60,000 nt of DNA from Bolinopsis microptera (lineage: Eukaryota > Ctenophora > Tentaculata > Lobata > Bolinopsidae): NCBI RefSeq assembly GCF_026151205.1, contig NC_087072.1, forward strand, positions 319,501 to 379,500, in the 5' to 3' direction. This document shows, piece by piece, positions 12,829 to 21,203 of the stretch (within the stretch, counting starts at the first letter, position 1; every line of letters starts with the position of its first letter). The notes under the pieces were generated by a model. It searched no databases and was not told where the DNA came from. It was given only the letters and a program-made list of their open reading frames with translations. A program made the translations under genes and the position numbers.

Positions 12829-13788
12829 ATGATTTGTTTCGTTGTTCTTTGTGCACTGTCGATAGTGCAGTCTGCAGCATTTGACGAGAGGCAACCTAAT
12901 ATCATTTACATCCTGAGCGATGACCTGGGACATGCAGACGTCGGTTTTACTGGAGGGAGAATCAAAACACCAAACTTGGATAAACTGGCAAAGGAAGGTA
13001 GGGACTCAGAAAAACATGCACATTCAACCCCAGATCCAATCTCTAACAAATTCAAACAAATCTAATAATATCATGATAAACAAAAGTGGTTTAAATTTAC
13101 ATCATGTATAAAACGATAGCTCGATTTGACGAGCTGTAAAATTACAGGTGTGCTCCTAAAACAGCACTACGTCCAGCCGATTTGTTCTCCAACTCGAAGT
13201 GCCCTAATGTCAGGCAGGTATCCAATACACACAGGATTTCAACATAGCGTCATCCATCCCGGGGAACCCTGGGGTCTTCATCTGGACGAGACCATCATCC
13301 CTCAGATACTTAAGGAGTATAACTACTCAACTCATGCTGTGGGAAAGTGGCATCTTGGTATGCACACATGGTCCTACACCCCTGCACATCGTGGGTTCGA
13401 TGACTTCTTTGGGTACTATCTGGGAAGTCAGGACTACAACACCCACATAAGGGGCGGAGGATATGATCTGAGAGACGATTACTGGACTAAGAAAGGCAAG
13501 TTCGTTGACGATGTGAGATACGATCTGAAGGGACAGTACAGCACGGAGCTTTACACTCAGCGGATGGTAGATCTGATCTCTGACAAGAAGGCTCAAAAGA
13601 ACCCCTTCTTTATTTATATGGCTTATCAGAACGTACACGCTCCTCATATGGTCCCTCAACGGTACATAGACCAGTATTCGACCCATATAAAAGATGGACA
13701 GGAAAAAACCTTCGCAGCGATGGTCAGTGCAATGGACGAAGGGATAGGAAACATAACCGCAGCACTGGAAGCAGCAGGTTTGGCTGAA
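12829..13788 (+). pseudogene. Arylsulfatase B-type sulfatase, two 5' exons, gene truncated
   Basis: Sulfatases hydrolyse sulfate esters; the animal ARSB/I/J group acts on glycosaminoglycans in lysosomes or the extracellular space. Exon 1 (12829-12997) encodes a hydrophobic signal peptide followed by the metal-binding start PNIIYILSDDLG. Exon 2 (13148-13788) carries the formylglycine site CSPTR (C-x-P-T-x-R) and VGKWHLG, both family hallmarks, plus a histidine-rich NVHAPH stretch. GT-AG junctions at 12998 and 13147 keep the frame (phase 1), and a donor GTAAGA follows at 13789. The protein stops at roughly half the usual 500 residues. Downstream come a 28-bp minisatellite and then Polinton fragment A, so the 3' exons are missing. 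Both exons are free of stop codons, so the damage looks recent, or the remaining exons are displaced. Confidence 0.8.
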
Positions 13789-13835
13789 GTAAGAGATATT
13801 TACCCTCTGTAGCACACATTTTGCTATTGCACACA

Positions 13836-13991
13836 TTTTCCGACACTTGTAAAAATTTCACGGATTTTCGACACTTGTAAAAATTTCACGGATTTTCGAC
13901 ACTTGTAAAAATTTCACGGATTTTCGATACTTGTAAAAATTTCGAGCATTTTCGACACTTGTAAAAATTTCGAGGATTTTCCGACACTTAC
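13836..13991 (+). repeat. 28-bp minisatellite, about five units
   Basis: Units of GACACTTGTAAAAATTTCACGGATTTTC with minor changes. It sits exactly between the end of the surviving sulfatase exon and the first recognisable codon of Polinton fragment A, so it marks the junction. Confidence 0.85.
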
Positions 13992-13993
13992 TT

Positions 13994-14194
13994 GCTGTAC
14001 ATAGTTATTCGGTTACCAGAGCTTTCAGATTAGAGTTACTCTATCTTAAAGAGAATAGAATTTTAAGAGCAAGGATTTTTGAAAACACTCTTGTTTTTAA
14101 TCGAGTACCCAATTTAAAAGTAGGTAAAAATTATGTTGTAGTAGGGTGGTTAACAGCAAGCAACCATATTATAGAGGTGAATGATATGAGCTAA
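13994..14194 (+). pseudogene. Gene D homologue, 5' truncated (fragment A)
   Basis: About 66 codons match the C-terminal part of the copy B protein at 40055-40315, sharing the patterns VHxY, TRA, RARIFEN/SARIFEN and a VVGWL...IIEV ending. No start codon is in place; the homology begins right after the 28-bp minisatellite. It ends one base before the start of the next gene. The same C-terminal pattern recurs in the larger zinc/OB-like protein, so this is a short paralogue of it. Confidence 0.7.
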
Positions 14195-14195
14195 T

Positions 14196-14672
14196 ATGCA
14201 AGAGATCCGTGATTTATCAATTGAAGATCTGCGCACAAAGCTGAAAGAGCAAAAACTCTGTTATGGTTATGAGGTTCTAACAATTTGTGAACGTCGTCGC
14301 AAAAAGTTTGAAAAGCGATTGTTCTTACACATGCAAGGAAAAGAAGCACCCACCCTTCATAAATGTGCTGATAATAGGAGTGAATACTTTTTGCTTGATA
14401 TAGAACTTCCACAGACATGGTATCCAGGAACATCAATACTGAAAAAGACATCAACTAAAAAAACTAAGAAGTCTGTCCGATTTAAGCAAACGGAAATATT
14501 TGGAAATGAACCCATCTACCCATACTGTGTTACAAAGTACAATCATAACACTAAAAGCCAACACCTACATGCACCACAATGTTCTAATGCTGTTGCAGAA
14601 ACGATCGAGGTGTTGGGCCAATACAGATGGATGAATAGAAAGTTTTTGATTGAAGGGAGGCATGATATATAA
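14196..14672 (+). CDS. Polinton gene C, conserved uncharacterised protein (fragment A)
   Basis: 158 residues, intact and homologous along its length to the copy B protein at 39570-40040. Conserved blocks include RKKxEKRLFLH near the N-terminus, SILKK, then the invariant FKQTEIFG, and IYPYC with a His-rich HLHAP and C(S)N tail. The Cys/His spacing at the C-terminus could bind metal, but I do not recognise a family. Function unknown. It follows gene D after one base, as expected for a compact cluster. Confidence 0.65.
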   Translation: MQEIRDLSIEDLRTKLKEQKLCYGYEVLTICERRRKKFEKRLFLHMQGKEAPTLHKCADNRSEYFLLDIELPQTWYPGTSILKKTSTKKTKKSVRFKQTEIFGNEPIYPYCVTKYNHNTKSQHLHAPQCSNAVAETIEVLGQYRWMNRKFLIEGRHDI

Positions 14673-14765
14673 GAACTTAGAGTTCCAACCTTAACTGGTT
14701 GAAGATGCAGACCAGCTCACAATATTTCCAAGAGTTCTATGTCAACTCACCATCAGAATTTCTGA
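14645..14765 (+). repeat. Direct repeat, left copy (121 bp)
   Basis: Nearly identical to 15331-15451, offset 686 bp. It includes the end of gene C, a TATATAAG promoter box and the first codons of gene B. The left copy is a dead duplicate: gene B stops after about 20 codons here, while the right copy leads into the complete gene. Confidence 0.85.
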
Positions 14766-15330
14766 GTTTCCAATGTCTCTTAGAGTCTTAGGTCAACAGA
14801 ATCAACAACAATTTTAATCTCTCCAATTTGATCGATAAGATATTTCAAGTGCAACTCATCAAAACTATATAATTCCTTTGTTCGATCAACAGGTTTTGAT
14901 ATGTCATCCTTTGTACCCATACAGATGCAATCATGACTCGGCTCAGTTTTCAACTTGGATTTTACTCACCGATCTAGAAGATCGGACTTTGCTACTAAGG
15001 TTTAAGAGTTGCATCTCGTAAACTTTCCTGGTAGTATCGGTTATAGGTCTAGGTTGAGTGTCATATTCTCTTATGATAAATACTCGAAACTAAAGAGAGT
15101 GAATGTGATCGGGCTAATTCAAAACTTATTTATCGAGGTAAATTATATTTCTTCAAAGAACAGACTAATTCATAACCACACGACACCCCAAAGAAATATT
15201 TGCTTACCATGCCACAGCTTTTAACCAATGTCCCCAGTATCATCAGGAACAATCTCGATCAAAACCACCCTGTTAAACATGAACGGAGGTTTGGAGATGG
15301 GTGCTACTTTTCAGAGTATCCAGAGTTCAT
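14766..15330. other. Foreign insert between the two direct repeats
   Basis: 565 bp with no counterpart in copy B. A single 71-codon plus frame at 15009-15224 has no recognised domain. The last 95 bp encode a PARP-like scrap (see 15236-15340). Direct repeats on both sides suggest duplication during insertion or capture of outside DNA. Confidence 0.5.
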
Positions 15331-15340
15331 TTTGATTGAA
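15236..15340 (+). pseudogene. Possible PARP/ADP-ribosyltransferase-like scrap
   Basis: 35 codons read through IIRNN and then RRFGDGCYFSEYPE. This resembles the conserved stretch of PARP-type catalytic domains, where an Arg-x-Gly-x-Gly-x-Tyr-Phe-Ser pattern forms part of the NAD-binding fold. No other part of such a domain can be assembled nearby without frame changes, so it is at most a captured fragment. The assignment rests on this short motif alone. Confidence 0.3.
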
Positions 15341-15348
15341 GGGAGGCA

Positions 15349-15357
15349 TGATATATA
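15349..15357 (+). promoter_or_regulatory. TATA box before gene B (fragment A)
   Basis: ATATATAAG lies about 35 bp upstream of the gene B start at 15391. Copy B has TATATAAGG at the equivalent place (39571-39578, minus strand). Confidence 0.55.
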
Positions 15358-15390
15358 AGAACTTAGAGTTCCAACCTTGACCGATTAAAG

Positions 15391-15726
15391 ATGCAGACCA
15401 GCACACAATATTTCCAAGAGTTCTTTGTCAACTCACCATCAGAATTTCTGAATGAGCTTCACTCTGAGCTTTCATACTATCAAAGAACCAAAGTTATAAC
15501 TATGTTTGACATTTACCGTATTCGAAAAAGAGTACTCCCTATGTTTGATATTTTGATATCAGCTCAGAGTAAGAGTTATGAAGATATCATCAATATCCAT
15601 GAAAATATAGTTTTGCAAGCAATACGAGAAGAGCTGAACTTATCAGATGTTACTCAGATGGCAAATGAAAACAAGTACATGTTACGCAATTGTTTTAAGG
15701 TCTTCATGAATTCAATGCCCCAGTGA
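15391..15726 (+). CDS. Polinton gene B, conserved uncharacterised protein (fragment A)
   Basis: 111 residues, predicted mainly helical, homologous to copy B 39182-39535. The shared core runs LHSELSYY-x-RTKVITMFDIYRIRKR, then a second conserved stretch ATQMANENKYMLRNCF. It resembles a small helical virion or regulatory protein, but I recognise no family. The start was chosen because it follows a TATA box at the right distance and matches the copy B start. Confidence 0.65.
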   Translation: MQTSTQYFQEFFVNSPSEFLNELHSELSYYQRTKVITMFDIYRIRKRVLPMFDILISAQSKSYEDIINIHENIVLQAIREELNLSDVTQMANENKYMLRNCFKVFMNSMPQ

Positions 15727-15732
15727 CTCGCC

Positions 15733-15740
15733 TATATAAA
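15733..15740 (+). promoter_or_regulatory. TATA box before gene A (fragment A)
   Basis: TATATAAA 59 bp upstream of the preferred start at 15799, in the 70-bp gap after gene B. Confidence 0.5.
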
Positions 15741-15798
15741 TCGAGTTGGAATGTAGAGAGCTCATTTCTTGATACAGAACTTTGGTTACGTTTCAAAC

Positions 15799-16398
15799 AT
15801 GGCACTCTTCAACAACTATGGATTGATTTGTGAAATTAATCCAAATACAAAAGGATACACTCGCTTGACGATCTCAACGAATATACCATTCAAGACAAGA
15901 TTGATTAAGTTCAATGTTTGGGATACCGTACAGTTAAAGAAACCTGGAAGTACTAGATCCAGTACCGCGATTCCCTTCAAAGTGGGAGAAGAAGTACAAG
16001 TGGAATATTCCTACAAGGATGGGTATCCTATACTCGTTAACATGGTTTCATCTCACGTTGACAATTGTCCAATATGCTTTAACTCACTGGAGGGTATTGA
16101 TACTCAAAGAATGGAGATTGGATGCGATGGATGTCGATTGATACCTGAGGAAGAACACAAGAAAAGAGTGAATACTCAAATGCAGATCGTTTCTAAAACG
16201 CTAAAGCAGTATTCAAACAGTGCAGGGTTCAAACTAGAGCTTTTCAGTGAAGTAGATAACAAAGCCTTTGCTCCGGTTATTTTCCCAAATAACTTTGCAT
16301 ACCAGAAACTTGAAAATATGAAAATTGGACACAAATACTGGGTCGTCGGATGGATTGCTCCAAACGGAAAGTTTCTCGATGTAGTTGATATCAATTAG
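15799..16398 (+). CDS. Polinton gene A, zinc-binding OB-fold-like protein (fragment A)
   Basis: 199 residues from the MALFN start shared with copy B (38559-39134). The N-terminal third is strand-rich (KGYTRLTISTNIPF...FNVWD...FKVGEEVQVEYSY) and looks like an OB-fold. It is followed by a four-cysteine motif C-x2-C...C-x2-C (CPICFNSL...CDGC), as in zinc ribbons of RPA-type single-strand DNA-binding proteins. The C-terminus ends in WVVGWIAPNGKFLDVVDI, which recurs in gene D. A role in DNA replication or recombination is inferred. Its identity to the copy B version is clearly lower than for the major capsid. Confidence 0.65.
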   Translation: MALFNNYGLICEINPNTKGYTRLTISTNIPFKTRLIKFNVWDTVQLKKPGSTRSSTAIPFKVGEEVQVEYSYKDGYPILVNMVSSHVDNCPICFNSLEGIDTQRMEIGCDGCRLIPEEEHKKRVNTQMQIVSKTLKQYSNSAGFKLELFSEVDNKAFAPVIFPNNFAYQKLENMKIGHKYWVVGWIAPNGKFLDVVDIN

Positions 16399-16453
16399 TT
16401 GTAATTTTATTGGTTTTATTTTATGTCTTTATGAACTTGTTTTCATTTGTACA

Positions 16454-16471
16454 AATAAAACAAATTTATTC
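16454..16471. terminator. Convergent polyadenylation signals
   Basis: AATAAA on the plus strand at about 16454-16459 (for gene A) and AATAAA on the minus strand at about 16466-16471 (for the protease) lie back to back between convergent genes. The minus signal overlaps the protease stop codon. Confidence 0.55.
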
Positions 16472-16934
16472 AAATTATTGAAGAAACAAAATTAAAAGCT
16501 ACAGAATCATTTTTTTCAAAATCTTGTGAGTAGTCGTTTAAAAAATCTTTATAATCTAACCCTAAACTTAACACATAGATAAAATGAATGCAAAAGTAAC
16601 CACATGCTTTGCTATTCCAGCCTTGAACTCTATAGTTTGTGTATCTAACAAACTTAAACTTTTTTACAATATCCTTATAATATTTAGGTAGAGTTTTGTG
16701 GTCTGGCGATCGTCCAAATGAATCAAAGAAGCATATTGTATCATCTTTTGCAGCCCAAGCACACCAATGTTCTCCATTTTCATCATGCTCCTCAGTGTTT
16801 GAAATGAAAGCATAATATGGTTTGGTAGATGTAGGTGAGAAACAAGAAGGGTAAGTACCAATATAGTTTTTGCTAGTAACGCTTGTGTTGAAAAGAATAT
16901 CGTCAAGTTGCGTTGTGGTAAGAGGTTCAAGCAT
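16470..16934 (-). CDS. Adenovirus-type cysteine protease (fragment A)
   Basis: 154 residues. The catalytic His sits in GEHWCAW, the acidic residue in FFDSFG, the oxyanion Gln in RVQGWNSKACG and the nucleophile Cys in KACGYFC. This is the Ulp1/adenain fold that matures Polinton and adenovirus capsids. All catalytic residues are present and the frame is intact, although the neighbouring capsid gene is broken. It overlaps the end of the capsid gene, as in copy B. Confidence 0.9.
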   Translation of the reverse strand: MLEPLTTTQLDDILFNTSVTSKNYIGTYPSCFSPTSTKPYYAFISNTEEHDENGEHWCAWAAKDDTICFFDSFGRSPDHKTLPKYYKDIVKKFKFVRYTNYRVQGWNSKACGYFCIHFIYVLSLGLDYKDFLNDYSQDFEKNDSVAFNFVSSII

Positions 16935-17885
16935 TATTCAATGATGCGTACAATACGATCGGAATCTATTTGAATTTGTCTGTCAAAGACAGCATAAACA
17001 ATTAGTATGAGATCTTCTGGAAAAGTCTCTGTTCCGAGATCTATTTCAATGCTGGTACTTGCTTTCTCTTGAAGATTCAGATGACGATCATTTATACTAG
17101 ATCTATCAGCACCGAAGCTTATTGCAGTCATGAAATTCAAATGAAAGTTGTTCTCATTTATAAGACATGATCCTTGGGTATCCTTACCCAAGGTGCGGTA
17201 AAGTTGTCGTAGATACTCACCAAATTCTTTGAATTGGAAGTTATTCTCACCAATTTTTCTGATACTACCAACTTCTAAAGGATCAGCAAAGACTGGAACA
17301 CCATCACGGTAAAGTTGAAATTTTTTGTAAGGTATCATAATAAAAGGATTTGAGGGCATATGTCCATCAAAGTCACGACTCCTCTGCAACATAAAGAATG
17401 CATATGGAGGAAGAATAGAGTTTGCAAAAATATCATTTATTCTAACTATCCTCGATGATTGCGTTACCGGACGTACTATGATTTCAGGTCTAGAAATGAA
17501 ATATGGAATAGGATCTTTTTTAAGTCTCTCCTCAATCATTTCTAAAATTTCATCCCTTACTCGATAGTAAGTAATGTTAAGAAAACAATCTTCAATAACC
17601 AAACTATATCCAGTATCTGCTTTGCACAAAAGCAAGAAATCGTCAGTATTTTTAGTTAGACTCATTCTCAAATTCATATTTGTAGGTAAACATTTTGTAG
17701 TGTTTAACAATGGACAGTGAAATTTGGTGTTTAGAGTAACATTTTTTCCTCTATTGAAAAGAGTACTTCTTTTACTGGCAGCTGGATTTGTTTGAGTTGG
17801 AACCCAATTATCCACTTGTGACATTTGATTCTGATACTCTATTTCAAGATCATCACCATCTAGATCTGAATTTCCATTCTTAATA
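16934..17885 (-). pseudogene. Major capsid protein, 5' truncated (fragment A)
   Basis: About 317 codons of the C-terminal 60% of the Polinton major capsid, collinear with copy B (36228-37817). The reading frame is open right up to the terminal repeat at 17886, where it is cut. The 5' part is not found elsewhere in the window. Near the break the DNA is almost identical to copy B; towards its 3' end and in the protease, identity falls sharply. Confidence 0.9.
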
Positions 17886-18084
17886 AGTAGAAGGGGATTA
17901 CCCTTTATGACTCACTAATTTCTAGAGGGGATTTCTATAGAGGGAGTACAGTTTATGACTCACTAATTTCTAGAAGAGATTTCAAGAGAGCGAGTACAGT
18001 TTATGACTCGCTAATTTCTAGATGAGATTTCTAAAAGAGATTTCTAGAGGAGAGGTTACCAGCTATAACTCACCATTTTATAAC
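17886..18084 (+). repeat. Polinton left terminal repeat, inner copy
   Basis: Identical over 199 bp to 4626-4824. Its start interrupts the capsid gene of fragment A. After 18084 both copies continue with TCTTAAA (here after an extra CCAC) and then diverge. Confidence 0.9.
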
Positions 18085-19060
18085 CCACTCTTAAAATTTC
18101 TCCTTCCAATTAATATTGAAAAAATTTAATACAAAGCTGGTCAACGATGGAATCCCATCGTTTTGTTCAAAAACTTCGAGTTAGTGTTTGAGTTTATCAC
18201 AACAAAGACAGCTATATTAAGTCTGTTAATTACTGAGGGAGCAAAGCCCTCCCCATTCCCCCCGGCTGCAACGATTGGCCTACCTATCACATGATCCCTC
18301 ATAACCCCACAGAATGCCACCACTTGCCACTATCGGACAAACTTTTCCATTACCACAGACTCCGATCAATAAGGAACATTGTAAGCTGTTGACACTGACA
18401 AGTGATCTTAATTGTTCGCGACCTATCCAAAAACGCTTAATTCGCTGTCCTGACAAACTCTTCTAGGGCTTGATAAACCTGTTAACTTGTTAAAGAGCTG
18501 GGCTCGCAAATTAGCGGGTGCCATATTGACATCAATAAAATGGAGGTGAAATACCTAAGTGGGTAATATCGCCGATAACACCTGCCTTAATGTTAACCAA
18601 TAGTTTGTGAGGGGTAGTGGAGGGAAGTAGGGCTACGTGTCTAATAAGGTCGAAGCTGTTTTGTAGCATAGGATAAAATGTTAAACCATTTGTTTCGTGA
18701 AGGAATTTCTTCTAGTTCTAAACTAAATTGTGGGATTATAATGTCGCACTCTCTGATATGCACGTGAGAGCTATTAGAGAAATACTTTTATCGTACCTGG
18801 TGTGGTTATTTTTTAAATGCATGAATTTAGTGGAAGTACGTTTTGCATTAACTTTCTCGATAATTTCGATTTAATTTACGCTACTTATTCCAGAGCAGTA
18901 GAGGATGAAATTCCGAATTAAACCTGACATTTCCGGAATTAACTTCCAATTACGTCCTCATTATATTTGAGTGCACATTCCGCTATATAAACCATGTACA
19001 CTGTTCAGAAACTTCAATTCCCAGCTTTATTCAGTTTGTTTGTGTCTAAATCAATAAATC
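18085..19060 (+). promoter_or_regulatory. Leader region with TATA box at 18984-18990
   Basis: There is no gene in this nearly 1-kb stretch. TATATAA at 18984-18990 lies 71 bp upstream of the first start codon and is the likely core promoter of the small spliced gene that follows. A short CCCC-rich block occurs at 18245-18265. Confidence 0.5.
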
Positions 19061-20190
19061 ATGTACATTTGTGGAACAATTGAGTTTCTATCCTCACCGG
19101 GGAAGGAGAGGACCCTCTTAACTGTGAGGACAACGTCTGACGAGGTGGAAGACCACATGGTCTATAACACAGCAATACCCACAGCGTTGAAAGTAAGTAT
19201 TGATATTTTTTTTAATTTTTTTTATTCAAATATTTTTTTAAATAATCTAGAAATCGTAGGTTGAGTAACTAATAAATCTGATAGTTCAATTGTAAAAATT
19301 ACCATAATTGTTAGAACAAAAGCTCACATGTCTGTTAACAAAACGATTTAATCTTTCAGGAAAATGACAAAGTGCGGCTTAGAGTGGTATTAAGAACGAG
19401 TGCAAAACACGGAGGGAAAACATTCAAAAACATAGTAGGGATAGCGATAGAGCCTAATTATCCCGCTCCTATCGCACCTGTTGATGAATCTGTTCCGGGG
19501 AGTTCCGGGGAATCACTAGTGAAAAAGAAGAAGGTAAATTTTTAAAGATTTGAATTAAAGAATTTGCTGATCCACTTTTCTTTTTCATTTTTAAAAGCTA
19601 CAGATTAATTTAAAAATGTAGAAGAATGAGTATAATTTCGATGTATTAAAATCTCATATATCTGTAAACGAATTCACTAATCAATATGTATGTAACTTCC
19701 CGACTCTGAAATTTGTCAAGCTATCTATAATTATTTATATTTCCAGACGGGCGTGAAAAGACCAGTAACCAAAAACGTAAGTCTTTTAAAGTTACCTAAC
19801 TAATCTAATTAATCGTAAAAACCAAGCTTGTAATGTTTAACCTTGTAAAGGTTATTCGTGTATAACTTTAACATCAGAGAAGGAAGTTTAAAAATAAGCA
19901 GTGTTCTAAAAAACGATGGCTGTATTGTAAATAACGTATTCAAATTCTACAGAAGCTGAGTGCAAGTGGTAAGCAGAAACCGCAAGGTGGCAAGCAAATG
20001 CTTGCCATCCCGGATCTTGTGGATTGGGCGGAGTTATTGAATGTAAGTAACTGAAACCCTAACTGTTCTGTTAAGTAACATTAATTACCTGGCTATAAAA
20101 TTACTTGATGAAATAGAGTTATTAAAAATTATAAAAAAACAATTCATAGAATATTTATTAAACTGATTTTCACCACAGGAGACAGATTAA
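19061..20190 (+). CDS. Small spliced Polinton gene, SSB-like protein (putative)
   Basis: Five exons: 19061-19192, 19360-19533, 19747-19776, 19953-20042 and 20179-20190. All introns are phase 0 with GT-AG ends. The product has about 145 residues. The first half is strand-rich (CGTIEFLSS...LLTVRTTS...DKVRLRVVL...FKNIVGIAIEP), compatible with an OB-fold. Then comes a Lys-rich linker (KKKK, KRPVTKN, GKQKPQGGKQ) and an acidic amphipathic tail (DLVDWAELLNETD). This architecture matches single-strand DNA-binding proteins, whose acidic tail recruits replication partners. I infer this from composition, not from a recognised family. Confidence 0.55.
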
Positions 20191-20365
20191 CCACCACCGT
20201 TGAGAGGGAGATCGTGAGGGATGTCAAGGAGAAGCTTTCCTAAATCGCCCTTGACTTCGAGCAGGGGGAGCAGTATCCACGAGACTCCTACAACTCCAGC
20301 ATGAAGCAACTCCAGCATGAAGCGCGTTCACATCGTGAGGGACCTACACGCTATCAGTCAAATTT
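20191..20365 (+). pseudogene. Actin-like gene scrap
   Basis: Immediately after the previous stop, the codons read TTVEREIVRDVKEKL, a stop, then IALDFEQ. This closely follows the actin segment in which [21 protein letters not shown] is invariant. Shortly after, SYNSSMK and RDLHA echo the downstream actin segment YNSIMK...KDLYA, separated by a small duplication (the AACTCCAGCATGAAG block occurs twice). The piece has an in-frame stop and deletions, so it is non-functional captured host coding sequence without introns. Confidence 0.6.
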
Positions 20366-20393
20366 TCCATAAATAAAGCTAACTCTGCCTTCT

Positions 20394-20705
20394 GGTCATT
20401 TGACAAGCTGTGGTGCCAGGGATCAGAGAGGAGTCAGATAACTGAGAAGAGAAAGAGTCCACCGTGCCTTTTCCGACTCACTAGTAGTATCAGTGCTCCT
20501 GTACAACTGCTGCTGTTGGGCCGTACCTCAGCATGTTCTAGAGTCTGTAGATGTTGTTCAGAGGAAGCACCTCAAGCGCATTCTACACATCTATTGGCCT
20601 AGCTCAATATCTAACAAGGTCCTCTACGCTCTTACCCAGACCAGGCCCCTTTCCCAGTTATCTGACTCCTCTCTGACCCCTGGCACCACAGCTTGTCAAA
20701 TGACC
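20394..20705. repeat. 51-bp inverted repeat pair around retroelement scraps
   Basis: 20394-20444 and 20655-20705 are inverted copies with a single visible mismatch. They bracket a 210-bp piece and could form a long hairpin. The arms are part of the reverse-transcriptase-related sequence, so a fold-back or inversion event is likely. Confidence 0.8.
20437..20690 (+). pseudogene. Non-LTR reverse transcriptase C-terminal scrap
   Basis: About 70 plus-strand codons match the post-polymerase region of non-LTR retroelements: LLYNCCCWAVPQHVLE, then QRKHLKRIL, and ISNKVLYALTQTRPLSQ. No complete element surrounds it. It lies head-to-head with the next scrap. Confidence 0.6.
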
Positions 20706-20985
20706 ATCCATTCAAACTCCTTCTTCATTACTACAGATATGAGCATGCTCTGTGCCCAAACTAGGTCGGCACAGCTCCTGCCTGCTTTGTAGACAGCTTG
20801 GAACGGTCCGGTGAAGTTGTCCACAGCTCTCTCTATTCTGTTTAGCACTATCAGTGACAGGATCTTTCTAGAAACATTCAGCAAGGTCAATGGTCGTATC
20901 GCCTTAACTGGGTCACGAGTTTTACCAGGCTTAGCCAGTGGTGTGAGGATGCCTGCTCCTATTGCTTCAATGTGAATGTGTTCTC
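20690..20985 (-). pseudogene. Non-LTR reverse transcriptase N-terminal scrap
   Basis: Minus-strand codons encode the start of a reverse transcriptase domain: LAKPGKTRDPVKAIRPLTLL, then NVSRKILSLIVLNRI and AGRSCADL. This corresponds to the 'RPI-TLL-N...KI' fingers motif and the following 'GRS' motif. It is truncated on both sides and inverted relative to 20437-20690, so the original element was rearranged. Confidence 0.65.
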
Positions 20986-21203
20986 CTTTTTAGTTTAATA
21001 ATAAACTGTAGATTTTATTATTGCTTTCTTTTGAATAGATTTTTTCTTTTATAGATACTCAACCAGATCTCCAAACTTTGGATGACATTCATAAATGAAT
21101 AACGAAATAAAGAAATGAAATTAATAACGAAATTATGATTAAAAACTATGTGAAACAAACAATAAACGTTCTGAACAGATTTTGAAAATGAGTTGGTTGC
21201 TAT

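Larger units (their letters stand above)
13988..17885. mobile_element. Polinton fragment A (inverted, truncated)
   Basis: It carries, in order, homologues of copy B genes D (5' truncated), C, B and A on the plus strand, and protease and major capsid on the minus strand. This is the right third of a Polinton, inverted relative to copy B. At 17885 the capsid gene is cut in frame by the terminal repeat of copy B. At the other end it merges into a minisatellite. It carries its own 0.69-kb internal insertion/duplication (14645-15451). Confidence 0.85.

Noticed and set aside
13327-13836. 169-codon minus frame
   Set aside because: Antisense shadow of the second sulfatase exon.
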